A stretch of 64,000 bases of DNA from Maniola hyperantus (lineage: Eukaryota; Arthropoda; Insecta; Lepidoptera; Nymphalidae): the NCBI RefSeq assembly GCF_902806685.2, contig NC_048537.1, positions 15,832,720 through 15,896,719 on the forward strand, in the 5' to 3' direction. Below the pieces are notes generated by a model. The model had not been told where the DNA came from and ran no database searches. It was given only the letters and a program-made list of their open reading frames with translations. This document shows, one piece after another, positions 26,401 to 41,400 of the stretch (the stretch's first letter is position 1; every line of letters starts with the position of its first letter). The position numbers and the translations under genes were made by a program.

Positions 26401-29400
26401 CTATAATCTAACCATATTTTCTTGTAGGACAGAGTGTGACGTTGTAAATTTTGAACTACTAACTAGCGTTTCGCTTTTAATAAAAATCAATTTTGTTCAA
26501 AGTATGTTGGTGCCACCTAGCATCAAGGTGCAGAACTACGCGTGGGTCGATTGTTCAGAGTTCATTCGAGCCACAATAGATGGCGTTTGCTTCGTTGTCA
26601 ATTGTCGTAAAAATAAAACAAAATAATTAAATAAAACCATAATATCATTTGTTTATTGTTAAGTCATTAACAAAACGGTTCTTATAATATATCCTTAGGT
26701 TCCGCAAATATTCAAAAATGAATTGGCTTCATGATCAAACTAACTGAGAGCGGCGACACTCGGGTTGCGTCTGGCAACACCGATAGGTGAGATTTAGAAT
26801 TTTCCTGGAGTCAACATGTGAAGACGAATTTTTTTCGTTCCAGGAAAATCTCACTCCTTTTCGCCCATGGCTTCGCCTGGGAAAATACAATAGTTATAGG
26901 TTTTGGTCATCCTAACGTATTTCAATGTTTCATCAATTATGGTGAGTGAAAAATCAAGTAATGTGGATTCGACAAAATGGCGGTTTGGTTAGAGAAAATC
27001 CTAATTTTATGATTTCATTCCAGTTCCAGTTATTTTATCTTCCCCAAATAAATGAGGATAATGGGTTGTGGGTGGACTTCTGAAAACCATTGGTGGCCAG
27101 GAGTTCAATAGGTGAGTTGTGTTTGATCGGGAAAATTCCACGTGTCGAAATTTTCACACAGCACAAATTATAATCTTGTTTTTCTTTGTTACAGGGATTA
27201 CGTTTTTAATTTTACGTTTACGTTTACGTTTTACGTTTAGCTTCAGTTTTCCGTTTTAGTTTTCGGTTTTCGTATTTATTTCTTTTGCACATTCACGTTG
27301 ACAACTTAATTGCTATGGATAAGACTTGGTAAAAATCTTTGTAATGAAACATTTCGGTTGTGAAGAATCAAATAAATTGAGTTTTGGATCTTGGCCGATG
27401 CCGTCCAGCTACCTTGCAGTCTTCGCACCTACAAGTAAGCAAATGTTTGTATCCTGCAACAGTTTAGTGAACCTTCTTAGTGTATGTGTACAGTAAGAAC
27501 CCTGTCTTTACTACTGAGTTTTTATTTTGAAACAATTTTATGAATTTTACTGTGTCATTGTCTATTCCATGCCAATGGCATCTTAAATTTAAAACATAGA
27601 TCTTATGTACTATCTACCTAAGTCATTCTAATGTATCTAAATTAAGTCTTGGCATTAAGCTAGAATAACTAAGCATTATTAGCCATCATTCTGTATTAAG
27701 CGACCCCGGTAAAAGTTACATTAAAAACAATTTGCCTAACATCTAGCCAATTTCATTTATAACACCTCATATGCATTACAAGGGAGTCGACGGCTAGCTT
27801 CTATTCTTTACTAGGTAGATAGATCAAGTAAAGTAAATTAAAATTATTTTTTTTTCCTCTAATCTTTGTAAGGTGGTAGATTATTCCGTATCCGGGTATA
27901 TTTCTATTCCGCCCAGTTTACCACCCTTACAAATGGCGCCCGAACGTTTTTTTATATAGTTATTTCAGTATATTTTGAGAAATTTTGTGAATTTTATGAA
28001 ATGTACTCCGCTGATTGTACAATTTTCTAAGTGGTGACACATTGCAAAGAGCTCTAAGCTGTTTTTTTTTATGGTTAACTAACTAAATAATAACTAATAG
28101 TTAGAAATTTTGTCTGATAGGTTAAGTAATTTTCTGAGTATAGTCCAACAGTGGTTTTTTCTTATTTAATTAACACATTATAAATGGTGCTTATGCCGTT
28201 CAATTATGTTATTTGACTTACCTTGGAGGTGTATAAGTGAATGTTTGCCTTCAGTTTAGTAATAAACATTGCTTAACTGAGTTGTTGTTGGGTATTGCTT
28301 TCAATAGTAAGTACATCTTATGTTTGAAATTTCCGGTAACTTAGTATAATTAAAGTTTTGAAACGCTATGTGCCGTTAACTAGTTACACACATACATTTA
28401 TAAATACTAAGAGTTACAACTTGTGAAACTAAATATATAAACTATATTCAGAGATTACATTAAGTTCAAGTATGAAGTTATGAACAATTTTTTTTCAGTG
28501 ACTTGATACTTCATTATTTTGTTGAAATTTTGTTTAGAGCTGTGTTAAGGTTATGATAAAAGCTACTTCACACACAAAACATGTTAAGTTTAATTGAATG
28601 CTGGTAGTTTAAAGTGACATTTAGAAACAGATTTTGTTGTATTTTAGGTTATGTGTTAAAAGTGTAAAGTAACAGTCATCAAACCATTGCACAATCTCTT
28701 TGTTTTTTTTTTGAAAGATAATATGCTAGTCAGAGTTCATTGCAACTTTGCTGCCTGTTTACTTTTGTAATTGTAAAGGTTGTAACACACTGTGTACTCA
28801 TAAAGGTGATACTGCACCTTACAATCATTTATTCAATTTTGGGAAGTTTTATTTTGTTATATTTTGTTTACTATAGTAATAATATGTGCTTGTATTATTA
28901 ACAATATTTTGGAATAGGAACATAATTGATAAAATAGGTTAGGATAGACTTAAGAATATTGTTTTTGTTGTGTATTTTGCTTGTGTATATTTAATAGTTT
29001 AAATAACTTCTTTTGTGTTTGTGTTTAACCAATTTGTATAAGGCTAAACATAGACAGTTACACAAGCTCGATATTTTGTTAAATGTGTTTTGACTTAACA
29101 CAATGGAACAGACTTTTGCCCAGTTTCATTCACTTTTGAAGGACGAATTGTGTTATGAGGTATCCATTCGTTCCGAAACTCCAGCACCTACAGTGCTAGG
29201 TTTAAAGAAACAGTTAAAACAATTAATTCAGGAAATTCCTTCTGAATCAATTTTAGAGACGGATTTCACTTCTGAAAGTGAGTTAGGGGTTATTACTAAA
29301 AAACTTCAAGACTTAGAAGATTTATTAAAAAAGTGTTCTGACACTAAAGATAGACATGCCCTCTGTAGGTCTAAAGCTTTAGCTTCACATTTGTACTTTA

Positions 29401-32400
29401 GAATTTTGAGAATACAGTGTTCCGAACTCAGCTTAATAAGTAGGAAGAGTGAATTACATACAAAGTTGCAGAGTTTGATTTCCAGATTAGATGCTGACAA
29501 TGAGTCGTCTCACGACGAATCACTGGATTCCGAGAGTACCGCCGTTGACTGCACTGGTGATAAAAATGTGGCCAAGTGGAAGTTAAATTTCAACGGACAG
29601 GGTGATCCGCGCAGTTTCATCGAACGCGTTGAGGAATATAAAAGATCTTATGGCGTTTCAGATGGAAAATTATTTGTTTCTGCATTTCATCTTTTTACAG
29701 GCCGAGCATTGTTATGGTACAGAGGCAACAAATGTCAAGTTTCGTCTTGGTCAGAATTGAAAACTTTATTTTTAGAGGAATTTGATGCAGTAGATTATGA
29801 CTACAGGTTGCTAGGTGAAATTCGAGCAAGAACACAAGGCTCTGAAGAACCTGTGTCTATCTATTTCGCTGTAATGTTTTGCATGTTTTCAAGGTTGTCA
29901 ACACCACTTTCCGAAGAACAAAAGTTACAAATTTTATTACATAATATTCGCCCTTTTTACTCAGAACAATTAGCTCTTGTTGACATTAAGTCTGTCGCAA
30001 TGTTGAAGGAAAAGTGTCGCAAACTAGAGGCTGCGAGGCAGCGTTCCGCCTTATTTTCTGAGCCTACTAACAGTAAGGCAACTTTAAGTTCAGAGTTTGC
30101 TTACAAACAAGTGACAAAACAGATAAACACACTTTCAGTCACACCTGCACCTAAGGTTGATACAAGTAAAGGCACTAATTTTACGAAAACAAATAAACAA
30201 CTATGTTACAAGTGCGGCAAGGGTAACCATTCCTTTAAATTTTGCAGGACAGTTCCGAAATATATTAGATGTTTTTCGTGTGGACGTCAGAACTTTACAG
30301 TAAAGACATGTCCAAGTTGTAGTAAAAAGGCGACTAGTAAACCCGCTCCGGACAAAAATTCAAAAAACTAATTAGTAAGAACTGTGCAGAGACACAAGTA
30401 AAGAACTTGGTCATTAACAACAAAACATCCCTTTTACCTGACACAGTTCTGTATTCAGTGGATAAACGAGACTTTAGGCCACATTTAAAGGTTTTTGTTG
30501 ACGGGTTTGAGATTACAGGTTTACTAGATTCCGGTGCTTGCGCGTCAATTTTGGGTAACCAGGCGCACAAGGTTTTTTTGAGATTCGGTTATAAACTGCA
30601 TAGCAGTATTGATACCACATTTTCAGTGGCAAATGGAGACAAACTTGATTGCATGGGTTATATGTTTATTCCGATTACTTATAATTCCGTAACTCACATA
30701 ATAAAATTTTTTGTAGTACCCTCTATAATAGCGGATGTTATTTTTGGCTGTGACTTTTGGAAAACATTTCAGTTAGCCCCTGGCATTTTTGATAATTTAG
30801 AATTAATTAAGGCACCTTCTCAATTTTACAATATTTGTGCGATTGATAATAAACAAATTCATACCATCACTTCTTTTGAAAACTTATCATCTCAACAGAA
30901 AGAATTAGCCCAGTCTGTAGTAAATAAATTTTTAGATATTTCTTCAGAGAAAATTGGATTGGGTAGAACAAAATTAATTGAACATGTTATTGACACCGGT
31001 GATGCCTTGCCAATAAAAATAAAACAATATCCACTTTCTCCCGAAAAGAAGGAAGCTTTAAGTAAAGAGTTAGATAGGATGCTGGAAATGGACGTAGTTA
31101 CTCCGAGTGAAAGCCCTTGGAATAACCCAGCAATTTTAGTGAAAAAGGCAAATGGAGACTGGAGATTTTGCCTAGATTGCAGGAAATTAAATTCAGTGAC
31201 AAAGGGGGATTCATACTCAATACCGTACATTCCACAAATTCTAGATAGCTTGAAAGAGGCAAGGTTTTTATCATCAATTGATTTAAGTTCAAGTTTCTGG
31301 CAAATTCCGTTAGCTAACGACTCTCAGGAAAAAACCAGTTTTACAGTTCCTGGTAGAGGGTTATTCAAATTTAAAGTCATGCCGTTTGGCCTATGCGGTG
31401 CACCAGCACGACAGCAGAGGTTAATGGACCAGTTATTTAATCAAAATTTTTGTAGTGATATTGAAAATGGAATAGTATTTTGTTATATAGATGATATTGT
31501 TATTTGTTCTGCTGATTTTGAAACCCATTTAATTTTATTAAACAGAGTTCTGGATAAACTAAAAATGGCTCAACTATCCATAAATTTTGATAAATGTAAT
31601 TTTTTTAGAAACTCTTTGAAATATTTAGGGTATATAGTGGATGAATTTGGTTTACGCACAGATCCTGGAAAAGTTGCCGCAGTTTTGAACTTTCCGACCC
31701 CAAAAACTGCACAGGAGGTAAAGATTTTCCTAGGCACTTGTTCTTGGTACAGGCGCTTTATTAGGAATTTTTCAACCATCGCTGCACCACTCAATAGACT
31801 AACGAGTAAAGGAAAGAACGCACCTAAATTTGAGTGGAGCGAACAGGCAGAGGTAGCATTTAATACATTGAAGAATGCGTTGGTAACCGCACCTGTTCTT
31901 GCGGTACCGAATTTTGAAAAACCATTCAAAATACATTGTGATGCTTCTGCATATGGTGTTGGCGGTATGCTAACGCAAGAAACCGATGGTTGCGATCATC
32001 CCATTGCGTATGTCAGTAGGAGCCTAAATAAAAACGAAAGGAATTACAGCGCGACGGAACGCGAGGCTCTAGCTGTGATTTTTGCAGTGGAGAAATTTCA
32101 GGCTTATTTTGGTTCCAAGCCAGTCACAATTATCACAGACCATGCATCCCTAAAGTGGTTCTTAAATTTAGAAAATCCCTCAGGACGTCTCGCCAGATGG
32201 GGTTGTAGATTATCACAGTATAATTTTGTTATCGAACATAGGAAGGGTTGTGATAATGTAGTTCCGGATACCTTGTCGAGACTCATACACGTAGATGTAG
32301 TTGGTGATCGTAATGATAACTCTAGTCAACAAGTTTTGGTAGATGACTGGTATGACAAAACATTTAATGGCTGTAAAATCAATCCAGCAAATTTTCCGAA

Positions 32401-35400
32401 TTTTAGTATTTTGAACGATAAACTATATCGTTACAGTAAATGTAAATACCAGCTTCTCAGTGAGTTCGACTGGAAAGAGGTAGTCCACAAGAACGACATC
32501 ATTAGAATTATGCAACAAAACCATGCAGATGCAACTGCAGGTCATTTTGGTGTGTTCAAAACTCATCGCAGATTATCCCTCAGATATTTTTGGCGTGGTA
32601 TGTATAAGGACGTGGTTGAGTACGTTAAGAATTGTGATACTTGCTCTGCGTATAAACACACGACATCAGCCACTCCAGGTCTGCTAGGGAAGCCTAAAGT
32701 CTGCGAGAGACCTTTTCAGGTCATTTCGGCTGATTTAGTCGGACCTTTGCCTAGGTCTAAATCAGGATTTACATTTCTTTTTGTGGTGACGTGTTGTTTT
32801 TCGAAATATACAATGTTGTTTCCGTTACGGCGTGCCACAGGTGCCGCTGTTGTTAAAGCGCTAGAGAATTTTGTATTTTTGAACCATAGTGTTCCAGAGA
32901 CTGTGATTGTGGACAATGGGTCCCAATTTACAGGATCTGAATTCCGTAATCTCATTAAGCGTTATAATATTCCGAAATTACACTACACACCACTGTACAC
33001 TCCGCAAGTTAACCTTGTTGAGAGGTACAATAAGGTTGTTATGACTGCTGTAGCCGCTTTTGTGAAAGATAACCACAGGTCCTGGGACGAAAACCTGTAC
33101 AAGGTCCAGTTCGCCATAAACAGTGCGGTTAATGAATCCACTGGATTCTCCCCGTTCTTCCTTGTCCACGCTAGAGAACCGGTCTTAAATGGTTCCTTCT
33201 ATAAGGACACGGATAAGGAGTACGAGGCCGGAATTCCAAGGGAGGAATACGCAGGAAAGTTTGGATCTTTGGAGGACATATTTGGCCAGGTTAGGAGAAA
33301 TTTGTTTCAGGCTCATGCAGAGTATGCAACGCATTACAACTTAAGGCGTAGGTCTGCAAGCTATTCTGTTGGGGACATAGTGTGGAAAAAGACCTATCCA
33401 CAAAGCGACGCTACAAATTTTTTCGCAGCTAAGCTGGCACCTAAGTATGAAAAGTGCAGGGTTGTCAAGGTTTTGTCACCTTTGGTTTATGAACTAGTTA
33501 GAGTAGCTGACAACCACCCAATAGGCACTTGGCATATTAAGGATATTAAGAAGTAGATATTTGCCGTTACTTAGTTTGGTCTAAACTGTTTGAATATTTA
33601 AGTTATCAATATTCAATTAGGAATTTGTATGAGTGTAGTGATGTTCTGAATTAACAGTTACATTACCATGGTTCAGTTGAGGATGAATGTAGTGGATGTA
33701 TGTAGGGATGAATATGTGATGATTGGAATGCTTGTGGTAGACCAACCGGTAGAGAAAGTAAAAATGCAAATATCGTACTTTGGGGATAACGAAAAGGGGG
33801 GGTTTTGTGTTTTGTTTTCGTTTTCCTTCTAGATAATGGATCATTTCTGTTATTTTTCCGATTCTGTTCCGAGATCTATTTTCTAGGAGAGTTATTTCGT
33901 TTTTTTTTTCTCATATTCCGATTTTGATTCGGTTTTATTTTTCCGAATGGGATAGAGAACGGTTGCCATATCAGATGGACCCGTTCACAACCAGTTTTTC
34001 CGTATTTGTTGAGTAACAAATATTAAGATGGTAGTTTAAAAGAGTGAACCACCGTAGGCCTAGACGCATTCTATCAGCCAGCTGAAGAATGATGCCAAGA
34101 TGTTTCCACTCAAGTGTCTTAGACACCATGAAGTTTTTTTGTATATATTCTTTTTAGAAGTTAGGGTTGTGTAGTTAAGTATAATGTATAAAACCTTACA
34201 CTGTTTTCAGTATATTTATTTTGTTAGACAATTTTCCTTGTTAGTAGTAGATGTGCGTTCACGCGTAACTTCTGTGTTTTTTTTGTTTGTTTCAGGCAAA
34301 TTGTTAGTAGTTGTTGGATGACGCTGAGGGCAGCGTGGTTCAACCTGTTGAACCTTTTCGTAGGAGGGGAAGTATTGTGACGTTGTAAATTTTGAACTAC
34401 TAACTAGCGTTTCGCTTTTAATAAAAATCAATTTTGTTCAAAGTATGTTGGTGCCACCTAGCATCAAGGTGCAGAACTACGCGTGGGTCGATTGTTCAGA
34501 GTTCATTCGAGCCACAATAGATGGCGTTTGCTTCGTTGTCAATTGTCGTAAAAATAAAACAAAATAATTAAATAAAACCATAATATCATTTGTTTATTGT
34601 TAAGTCATTAACAAAACGGTTCTTATAATATATCCTTAGGTTCCGCAAATATTCAAAAATGAATTGGCTTCATGATCAAACTAACTGAGAGCGGCGACAC
34701 TCGGGTTGCGTCTGGCAACACCGATAGGTGAGATTTAGAATTTTCCTGGAGTCAACATGTGAAGACGAATTTTTTTCGTTCCAGGAAAATCTCACTCCTT
34801 TTCGCCCATGGCTTCGCCTGGGAAAATACAATAGTTATAGGTTTTGGTCATCCTAACGTATTTCAATGTTTCATCAATTATGGTGAGTGAAAAATCAAGT
34901 AATGTGGATTCGACAAAATGGCGGTTTGGTTAGAGAAAATCCTAATTTTATGATTTCATTCCAGTTCCAGTTATTTTATCTTCCCCAAATAAATGAGGAT
35001 AATGGGTTGTGGGTGGACTTCTGAAAACCATTGGTGGCCAGGAGTTCAATAGGTGAGTTGTGTTTGATCGGGAAAATTCCACGTGTCGAAATTTTCACAC
35101 AGCACAAATTATAATCTTGTTTTTCTTTGTTACAGGGATTACGTTTTTAATTTTACGTTTACGTTTACGTTTTACGTTTAGCTTCAGTTTTCCGTTTTAG
35201 TTTTCGGTTTTCGTATTTATTTCTTTTGCACATTCACGTTGACAACTTAATTGCTATGGATAAGACTTGGTAAAAATCTTTGTAATGAAACATTTCGGTT
35301 GTGAAGAATCAAATAAATTGAGTTTTGGATCTTGGCCGATGCCGTCCAGCTACCTTGCAGTCTTCGCACCTACAAGTAAGCAAATGTTTGTATCCTGCAA

Positions 35401-38400
35401 CAGTTTAGTGAACCTTCTTAGTGTATGTGTACAGTAAGAACCCTGTCTTTACTACTGAGTTTTTATTTTGAAACAATTTTATGAATTTTACTGTGTCATT
35501 GTCTATTCCATGCCAATGGCATCTTAAATTTAAAACATAGATCTTATGTACTATCTACCTAAGTCATTCTAATGTATCTAAATTAAGTCTTGGCATTAAG
35601 CTAGAATAACTAAGCATTATTAGCCATCATTCTGTATTAAGCGACCCCGGTAAAAGTTACATTAAAAACAATTTGCCTAACATCTAGCCAATTTCATTTA
35701 TAACACCTCATATGCATTACAAGGGAGTCGACGGCTAGCTTCTATTCTTTACTAGGTAGATAGATCAAGTAAAGTAAATTAAAATTATTTTTTTTTCCTC
35801 TAATCTTTGTAAGGTGGTAGATTATTCCGTATCCGGGTATATTTCTATTCCGCCCAGTTTACCACCCTTACAAGAGGTAGGTACAGTTGAACTGAACAGT
35901 ACAGTAGCCGGCGAGAAATATTGTACATCGACCTTTGAAAAGAATTTGCGTTGTCTCTATCACTTGTACATGTGACGCTCTGTCGGCCTCAACGACAGAG
36001 CGTCACATCTCTTTCTAAAGGTAGATGTACAATATTTTCTGCCACGTACTATACCTATTGATGATTGATAGCTAGTTTACTAGCAATCGTAGTGTGTGTA
36101 TATTGTTTTGTACCTACCTATGTAGATTGTAGGTACATAACTAACTTTAGAAACATTGCGCGAAAGTCAGTTTTAAGTTATCCTAGGGGAAGTGCGGGGG
36201 CGACCGGCGAAGCAAAGTGCATAGTCCTAATTTCACAAGCTAAACATTTATTGTAAAATGTATGACTCTATTGGAGCCATAGGTAAATTTTGCACCTTCT
36301 GTCGCATCTATACAGGGTGTACCCCTGTACAGGGTAACCAGAACGCCAGCAAAAACTTAGCGTTATTGTTATACTACCTAAACACAATCCAATACCAATA
36401 AATCATTTGCCTCATTTTGTAGTTTTAGTAATTTAGTATTTTTTAAACCCGCAATATTTAGCGTGCAAAACTTGGGTCAATGCTCCGCCTACGACGCGGC
36501 ATTGACTCCGAGTGGCCTACTTACGCAACGTTCGTTGACCTCTATCGTCAGTCAGATATTTTATTTGCAATATATCGTAAACTTTTACAAAATTATAGGA
36601 TTTTTATATATTTTTTACGCGTTTTTTTGTGGCATCATATCAATAATCATCAGTACTATCACCTGTCTTCGTTTTCGTCAGCTTTCGTTGCATCTTTCTT
36701 TATTTTTATTTTACTTGTCAAAGAACCGCCCACATAATTACACACTTAAAATTACGTAAAATGTTTTTGAGTGTTATTATAGGTCTCGCACAACGAGCAT
36801 TAACAATCAAGTCGTACATTAAGTTTCTTATTACATCAGTCCTTACTAACCCAACTCGAATGCCCAACAGTGCCACGCGTTGAACTTCTCTCCAGCGCGT
36901 TACTGGATCAGCCTGTTCATCTACGACTTTATCCTCTACTTCTTTCTTGTGATCTTGATGACATCTACCATGATCGCTATCATGGTTCTCGTGGCACCTA
37001 GGACTTTCTATTATAGTGACCTTGGTAAGCTTTTATAATATTACTAGCTGATGCCCGTGACTTCGTCCGCGTGGATTTAAGTTTTAAAAACCCCATGGAA
37101 ACTCTTGGATTTTCCGGGATAAAAAATCAAGTCGATTGGTTGCTTAGTTAGAGAGTGAAGGAAGCACACTTTTAATATTATAGAAAGTATAGGTACTTAG
37201 ATTTTATTAGGTGTTTGTATTTATCTTCAGAGTTATTAGGGATGGTTTTTTTCAGTGGTAGTTCCGTTGATGCTTACGGTGTATGGAATAGGCTGTATCC
37301 CGCAAGCGTATTTATTCAGCCTGGGTCCACGAGCATCCCTCAACACTATGGCTTATGTTATACTTAACGTAGTGTTTGGTAAGAGCATCCTCATCTGCGT
37401 CCTCTATCGATAAGTTCATGTTCATCGTTTACCTAATCATGTTTCGTTTCCGTCCATCTTGTATAGTGCTTTTGGAGAGAGTACCTAACACGAATACCAA
37501 AAATGCAGGGTCTTCAGAAATCAATCCGTTGCTCGATTGCGGTAGAATGTCACGATCGCAATCACCTCTGATTAATTGACGTTAGCTAACTATTGGCTGC
37601 AATGCATTGTTGCAACAAGAATAGCACAAATTCAGCCAATCACAACAATTTCGATTGTAATAACGACGAAACCTCTTAGGGATGAGACAGATTTTTCGCG
37701 CGCTATGGAGTCACCACTAGAAAATGCTTTAACGTTTGAGTGGTGATGATGCGTTTGTTCATTAAAAACGGGAGTATCATCATCAGGATAGTATCGACTT
37801 GTAGACCCAAACGCTGGCAGATGTAGGTGCGTTAGGTACTTATTAGAACCACTTCACTAATTAGCTTACCAATCTCCATAAAATTGATTGCGATTCCCGG
37901 GACAAAATTATAGACGATAGTTTCCGAAATTCTATGGCATCTATGAATACCTTTAATTATTTTTTAACCGACTTCCAAGAAGGAGGTGGTTCTCAATTCG
38001 GCCCGTATGTATGTACCTACATCGATTTTTTCGAGGTTTCTGGACTGATTTGCAAATTTTTAGGGTTCCGTACTTCAAAAGAAAAACGGAACCCTTATAG
38101 GATCACTTTGTTGTCTGTCTGTCTCTCTGTCGGTCTGTCAAGAAACCTACAGGGTACTTCCCGTTGCCCTAGAATCATTTAATTTGGCAGATAGGTAGGT
38201 CTTATAGCAGACATTCGGGGAAAAATCTGAAAACCCTGAATTTGTGGTTACATCACACAAAAAAAAATTAAATTGTGGTCATGAACAAATATTGGTATTT
38301 TCAACTTTCGAAGTAAGATAACTATACTATCAAGTGGGGGTATCATGTGAAAGGGCTTCACTTGTGCATTCTAAAACAGATTTTTATTTATTTTTAAATG

Positions 38401-41400
38401 TATCATAGTTTTTGAATTATCGTTCAAAATTTCGAAAAAATACGACTGTAATACGGAACCCTCATTGCGCGAGCCTGACTCGCACTTGGCCGGTTTTTTT
38501 TTTAAATTTTGAAAATTAGGTAGGTACTTAATAGGAATTATTTACAAACAGGGGAGACCACTGTCATGGCCAAACTCCTATACGGCAACGCTCTCGACTA
38601 CGTGGCCAACTTTATGACTCTTTCACCTCAATTCAACATGGCGTACGCTTTCGTTAAGATCAAGAAGATATTTCTCTACAACAGCGAATGTATTGTGTTT
38701 GAGAGGAAGAATCTCTGTTCGTCTAAAATGTTTCACAAATGTTGTCGTGAGTACCCGTAATATTATCGATTCAATCTTTTTGCCGGTTAAGAAGCTGTGA
38801 GTTGCGCTTTGTCCAGATACACCAGGTAAGTATGGAAATACATTAATGGAAAATACATCATCATCATCATCATAGACAACCGATAGACATCCACTGCTGG
38901 ACATAGGTTTCTTGTAGATACTTCCACACGCCACGATCTTGCGCTGCCTGAATCCAGCGCCTCCCTGCGACTCGTCTGATGTCGTCCGTCCATAAAATAT
39001 AGTGGGGGGTCTTCCAACGCTGCGTCTTCTGTTGCGACGTCGCCATTCCAGCACCTTGAGACCCCAATGTCTACCGCTTTTACGAACTATGTGCCCTGCC
39101 CATTGCCACTTCAGCTTCGCAACCCGTTGAGCTATGTTGGTTACTCTAGTTCTCCTACGGATCTCGTCATTTCATTTGATTACGTAGAGAAACTCCAAGC
39201 ATAGCTCTCTCCATCACCCGCTGAGTGAGTTTGAGCTTTCTTAGGAGGCCCATAGTTAGCGACCATGTCTCGGATATATAACATCCCATATAACATCACT
39301 GGCAACTGTTCGTTGTTTTCCTGGCTCTGGGAAATACATCAGTGTCCCAAAAATAATGCCATTGCAACCGGACTTTTTCTTGTAAATGAGAACTGACTAA
39401 CATCCCAATCATTCATCTCATTGATTTTATTAATAAAGCTATCAAGCAAGAATCGAAATTAAATAAAGGACCGTCGTCCATCAATAGAGGATCGAGCCCG
39501 GATCTCTAACTTATAAGGCCTGCAGTTTTGCTTAAAGTGTGCCAGAATGGTCATCAGCTAATTTTATTTCACAAAACGAGATTGACAAAATTTGCCCCAA
39601 GCTGAACAAATATAAAGGTATTATAATAAATTCAGGTAAAATACCTATATACAATGAATTTTGAATTCTACTAGTTATTTACTTCTTAAAAGCAATCGTT
39701 GAAAAAAATTGAAAAAAATAAGAATTTAAATCGATTTTGTCCAAGATTTCCCCTTTTTTACTTTACGGTCCTGGATATTTAAGTCCTTAAGCCTATCACA
39801 AACTTAATGCCACAACTGCAAAACAACAATGCGACTTTTTTTCTTCTTGAAATAGAAGATCTCTGTACATTCTGGGGCACGCGTCCATACAATTTTTGTC
39901 CATCTCCTTTCAGCAAAATGTGGAGTCCTACAAGGATGTTTCTCGCGACAATTTTATTTAGACATGGACTATGGAGTTCTCATGGACATGATCGCTATCT
40001 TCACCACCAGCATTGTTTTCATGGCGCTATTATTGCTATGGGAGTACAAGTATATCCAGCGGGTTTGGTCGCTCGTACTCTACAGGGTGGTGTATCCAAG
40101 CAAACAGCAGTACGACACGGAGACGCAGGAGGCAAAGCAGGAGAAATCCGATGTGTTGTTAAAGCACGCGGAACTGTTGCAGAAAAGACGTTAGCAGAGT
40201 TTTGAATAAATGATATTATTTAACTAAAAACATGCTTGAATATGAATAACACAAGCAAGCAAAGCTAAAAATAAGTACCCGATCTTTATTATCAGTTCAT
40301 GTCATTTCAAGTTCTCTTTGTGCTTAATTTTGTCAACGGTCTAGCTGTAAGAGAAGGTATTACGTGTACAATCTGAGAAAAGACTCTCCATATTCCCTCT
40401 GTGTCAACTGTCATGGCCGGACTTTAAAAAAATACAAATAGCGAGCAAACGAGCAGGCCATTTACAATTGCAGCACCAGAGGAAATGTCGATGCGTTGCC
40501 GGCTTTTTAGGAATTCGTTGGTCTGCCCCTTGAATAACTATGTTGTAATCTAGTGGGAACACCGCCTATAGGGGTTGATTCCACAGTTTGCGTGTGCGTG
40601 GAAAGAAAGATCTGCCACTCGGACTGTCGAAGTGCACCAGACGCTCAGGTGGTGAGGGTGAAATTGCTTACGGCGGTACTTTAAACTTAAACCGTATTTT
40701 TAAATTTTTTACGTAGTTGAGACAGAGGAAATGTGGCGAGTCCTTTCTCAGATTGTACGCGTAATAAAAGACAGATACCACAATATCAGTGTGGATTTTT
40801 GTAGGTGACAGAGTGGACACGTTCGGTGAATATCTTCTGGCGTGTAACGTCTCTCAGAGGAGATTTGGGAAGTCCAAAATACGAAACGTTTACCTTGGCT
40901 TAGGGAAAGGAGAAGCTTTGGCCATTTCGGGCCTGTCAGCTCACGGTAGACTGAGGTTGTGCGAAATATTAGCTGGTACGTACCTACTCACATACTACAT
41001 ATTGAGTCAAATTTTGTAATTGCGATAATATAAGTATTATTATACTATATAGAGCTAGGCAAAGAAATGGTGAAGTCTAGGTTGGAGCCATATTATTATG
41101 TTCGAATGCGCATGGTACCTACTAGAAGGCGCCTATTCATTTTTGTCTTGAAGGTACCTACCCGTATATTCAATTTACTCTGTGAAGGTACCCAAGGCAC
41201 ACGTCATGGCAGCAAACACAGTATAATTAATTATTCTTTATCGGTTTCTATAATAATAAAGAGATGCTTAGTCAAACATATGTAGGTACCTACTGAATAG
41301 AAAAAGAAAATCTGAACTTTAGGAGGGATCTATAGGTAGGTACCTAGCTGTGCCTATAGGTACATCTTGCAACTTTAACCTACGGAGTTTTAAGAATACC

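Larger units (their letters stand above)
26435..35872 (+). mobile_element. Ty3/gypsy-type LTR retrotransposon, apparently intact
   Basis: The 9,438-bp element has 5' LTR 26435-27931 and 3' LTR 34376-35872, both 1,497 bp, starting TGTGACG and ending CTTACA, and identical wherever I compared them. Target duplication AGAG at 26431-26434 and 35873-35876. A primer site TGGCGCCCGAAC starts 2 bases after the 5' LTR (27934-27945) and fits the 3' end of tRNA-Lys. A purine tract (aggaggggaagta) precedes the 3' LTR. gag and pol are open; there is no env. It sits in sense orientation in an ABCA intron. Confidence 0.95.

Noticed and set aside
27200..27275. Telomere-like tttacg repeats
   Set aside because: Inside the LTR and present identically in the 3' LTR; insect telomeric TTAGG is not seen.
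33557..34375. Possible envelope gene after pol
   Set aside because: No long open frame, signal peptide or membrane segment; the element is a plain gag-pol retrotransposon.
38623..39067. Overlapping minus-strand frames up to 143 residues
   Set aside because: They fall on a LINE ORF2 C-terminal remnant and antisense of an ABCA exon.
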